A stretch of DNA of 17,705 nt from Echinostoma caproni (lineage: Eukaryota; Platyhelminthes; Trematoda; Plagiorchiida; Echinostomatidae), in NCBI GenBank assembly GCA_900618425.1, contig UZAN01048841.1, forward strand, positions 1 through 17,705, read 5' to 3'. The position numbers were made by a program, and so were the translations under genes. Below are positions 16,806-17,705 of the stretch, piece after piece. Positions within the stretch are counted from its first letter, which is position 1. Each line of letters opens with the position of its first letter. The notes below the pieces were generated by a model, which saw nothing but the letters and a program-made list of their open reading frames with translations, was not told the DNA's origin and ran no database searches.

Positions 16806-17705
16806 AAGGCGAGCTATCAAACTGGAGGGTAAAAGAAAAATAAACTGCAGAACAAACTGGATGGCATGAGCGGGAGAAGACTTGCTTCTGGTCTCCTCTC
16901 CATCTCCTCTCGATATTCCTTAAACTCCAGGATTATGTTTAAATTTTCTACCCCACTTGAGATCTTGCTTTAACCAGTTGGATGTGGTCAATGAAATTCA
17001 CGTTGCTTTTAGCGAACGAACGGATGTTCCTGAAAATTCTCGAACACAAATAAAAACTGGTACTGATGAATATAGTCCACTTGAAGCTTGCGTATCACTT
17101 GCTTCAAAACGAATCAGACAAACGGAAGCGCTTTGAAATAGATAGTTTCAAAACAAAGCAGTCTCAATATTTTGATTCAGGAGTCCTCGTCTAGTATCGC
17201 ATCTCGGCCAACTTTTTTACGTTGGAGTAAAATACATCGTATCATGTAATTTGGGTATTTGTAAAATACATGTCCCTGAGCACTCGAACCATTTTAGCTC
17301 GGCATTTATTGCAAGGCACCTTCACAAAATGTGAGTTGCTGTAAATGTAAGCATTCGATGTCTAGTGATCGGGTGGCACTTTGCCGACATTTCCGTCACA
17401 AGGGTAATTTCCTTCCAGATAGATCGATAACCACAAAAGGCTGGATGAATAACGTTTGGAGACGTTGGATGTTGGCTTACATATGTATAAGTGTCCATGC
17501 CGTGGTGCGAACTGCACAGGTGAGCGGTGAGTTTCCGCTCATTTTGTTCGTGCCATCAGTGTTCAGGTCATTGAAATTTCTCAAGAGTTTGTGATTTGGA
17601 GTATGTTAACTTATCAGAGTTGGCAACACCGTCCGTCTGCCTGGTCTTTATGCTGCAGGATGGGCTGTGCTAGCAATCGCTTCGTTGTGTTTATCAAATC
17701 CTCAC
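16806..17705. other. Downstream region, no assigned gene
   Basis: I see no recognised protein. One exon-like stretch, 17419-17519, lies between a CCTTCCAG acceptor and a CACAG|GTGAGC donor. It is open only in the frame reading RSITTKGWMNNVWRRWMLAY. It could belong to a next gene or be chance. Confidence 0.4.

Noticed and set aside
1..17705. CRISPR array, bacterial operon or prophage
   Set aside because: There are no spaced direct repeats, ribosome-binding-site-led gene clusters or phage genes. Splice sites and introns show a eukaryotic nuclear sequence.

Overview
This window looks like nuclear DNA of a flatworm, most likely a digenean trematode of the Fasciola, Paragonimus or Opisthorchis type rather than AT-rich Schistosoma. 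The reasons are short exons in long AT-leaning introns, GT-AG splice sites, a degraded Penelope-like retroelement of the kind common in flukes, tRNA-derived SINE pieces, and schistosome Sm-alpha-like hammerhead ribozyme elements. The genus is an inference; nothing here fixes it.

There is one supported protein-coding gene, on the + strand: the 3' part of a pyridoxal-phosphate group II amino-acid decarboxylase (aromatic-amino-acid / histidine / tyrosine decarboxylase family, by eye most like invertebrate tyrosine decarboxylase). Six exons can be joined in phase: 1706-1776, 4314-4333, 6008-6106, 9290-9391, 14433-14624 and 15955-16557. They encode the catalytic mobile loop, the C-terminal small domain and a long fluke-specific-looking tail of about 200 residues. 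They end at tandem stops (TGA TAA) at 16555-16560, followed by AATAAA signals near 16776. Exon 4314-4333 is a 20-nt microexon. The 5' exons, including the one with the PLP-binding lysine, lie before base 1.

The introns are 2537, 1674, 3183, 5041 and 1330 nt long and hold the rest of the content. The partial first intron (before 1706) carries a tRNA-like element at 742-822 (minus). Intron 6107-9289 carries two tRNA-like SINE pieces followed by ACC-rich repeats (minus) and a decayed Penelope-like element (about 8045-8990, +) with the end of its reverse transcriptase and its GIY-YIG endonuclease. Intron 9392-14432 carries a pair of opposed hammerhead-ribozyme retroelements (10690-10863 minus, 10991-11112 plus). 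The plus copy sits in the loop of a long inverted repeat (10885-10990 / 11099-11234).

After 16810 nothing can be assigned with confidence; one possible exon-like stretch at 17419-17519 is noted. The most interesting items are the microexon in the catalytic loop, the ribozyme inside an inverted repeat, and the unusual C-terminal tail with a possible alternative splice end.
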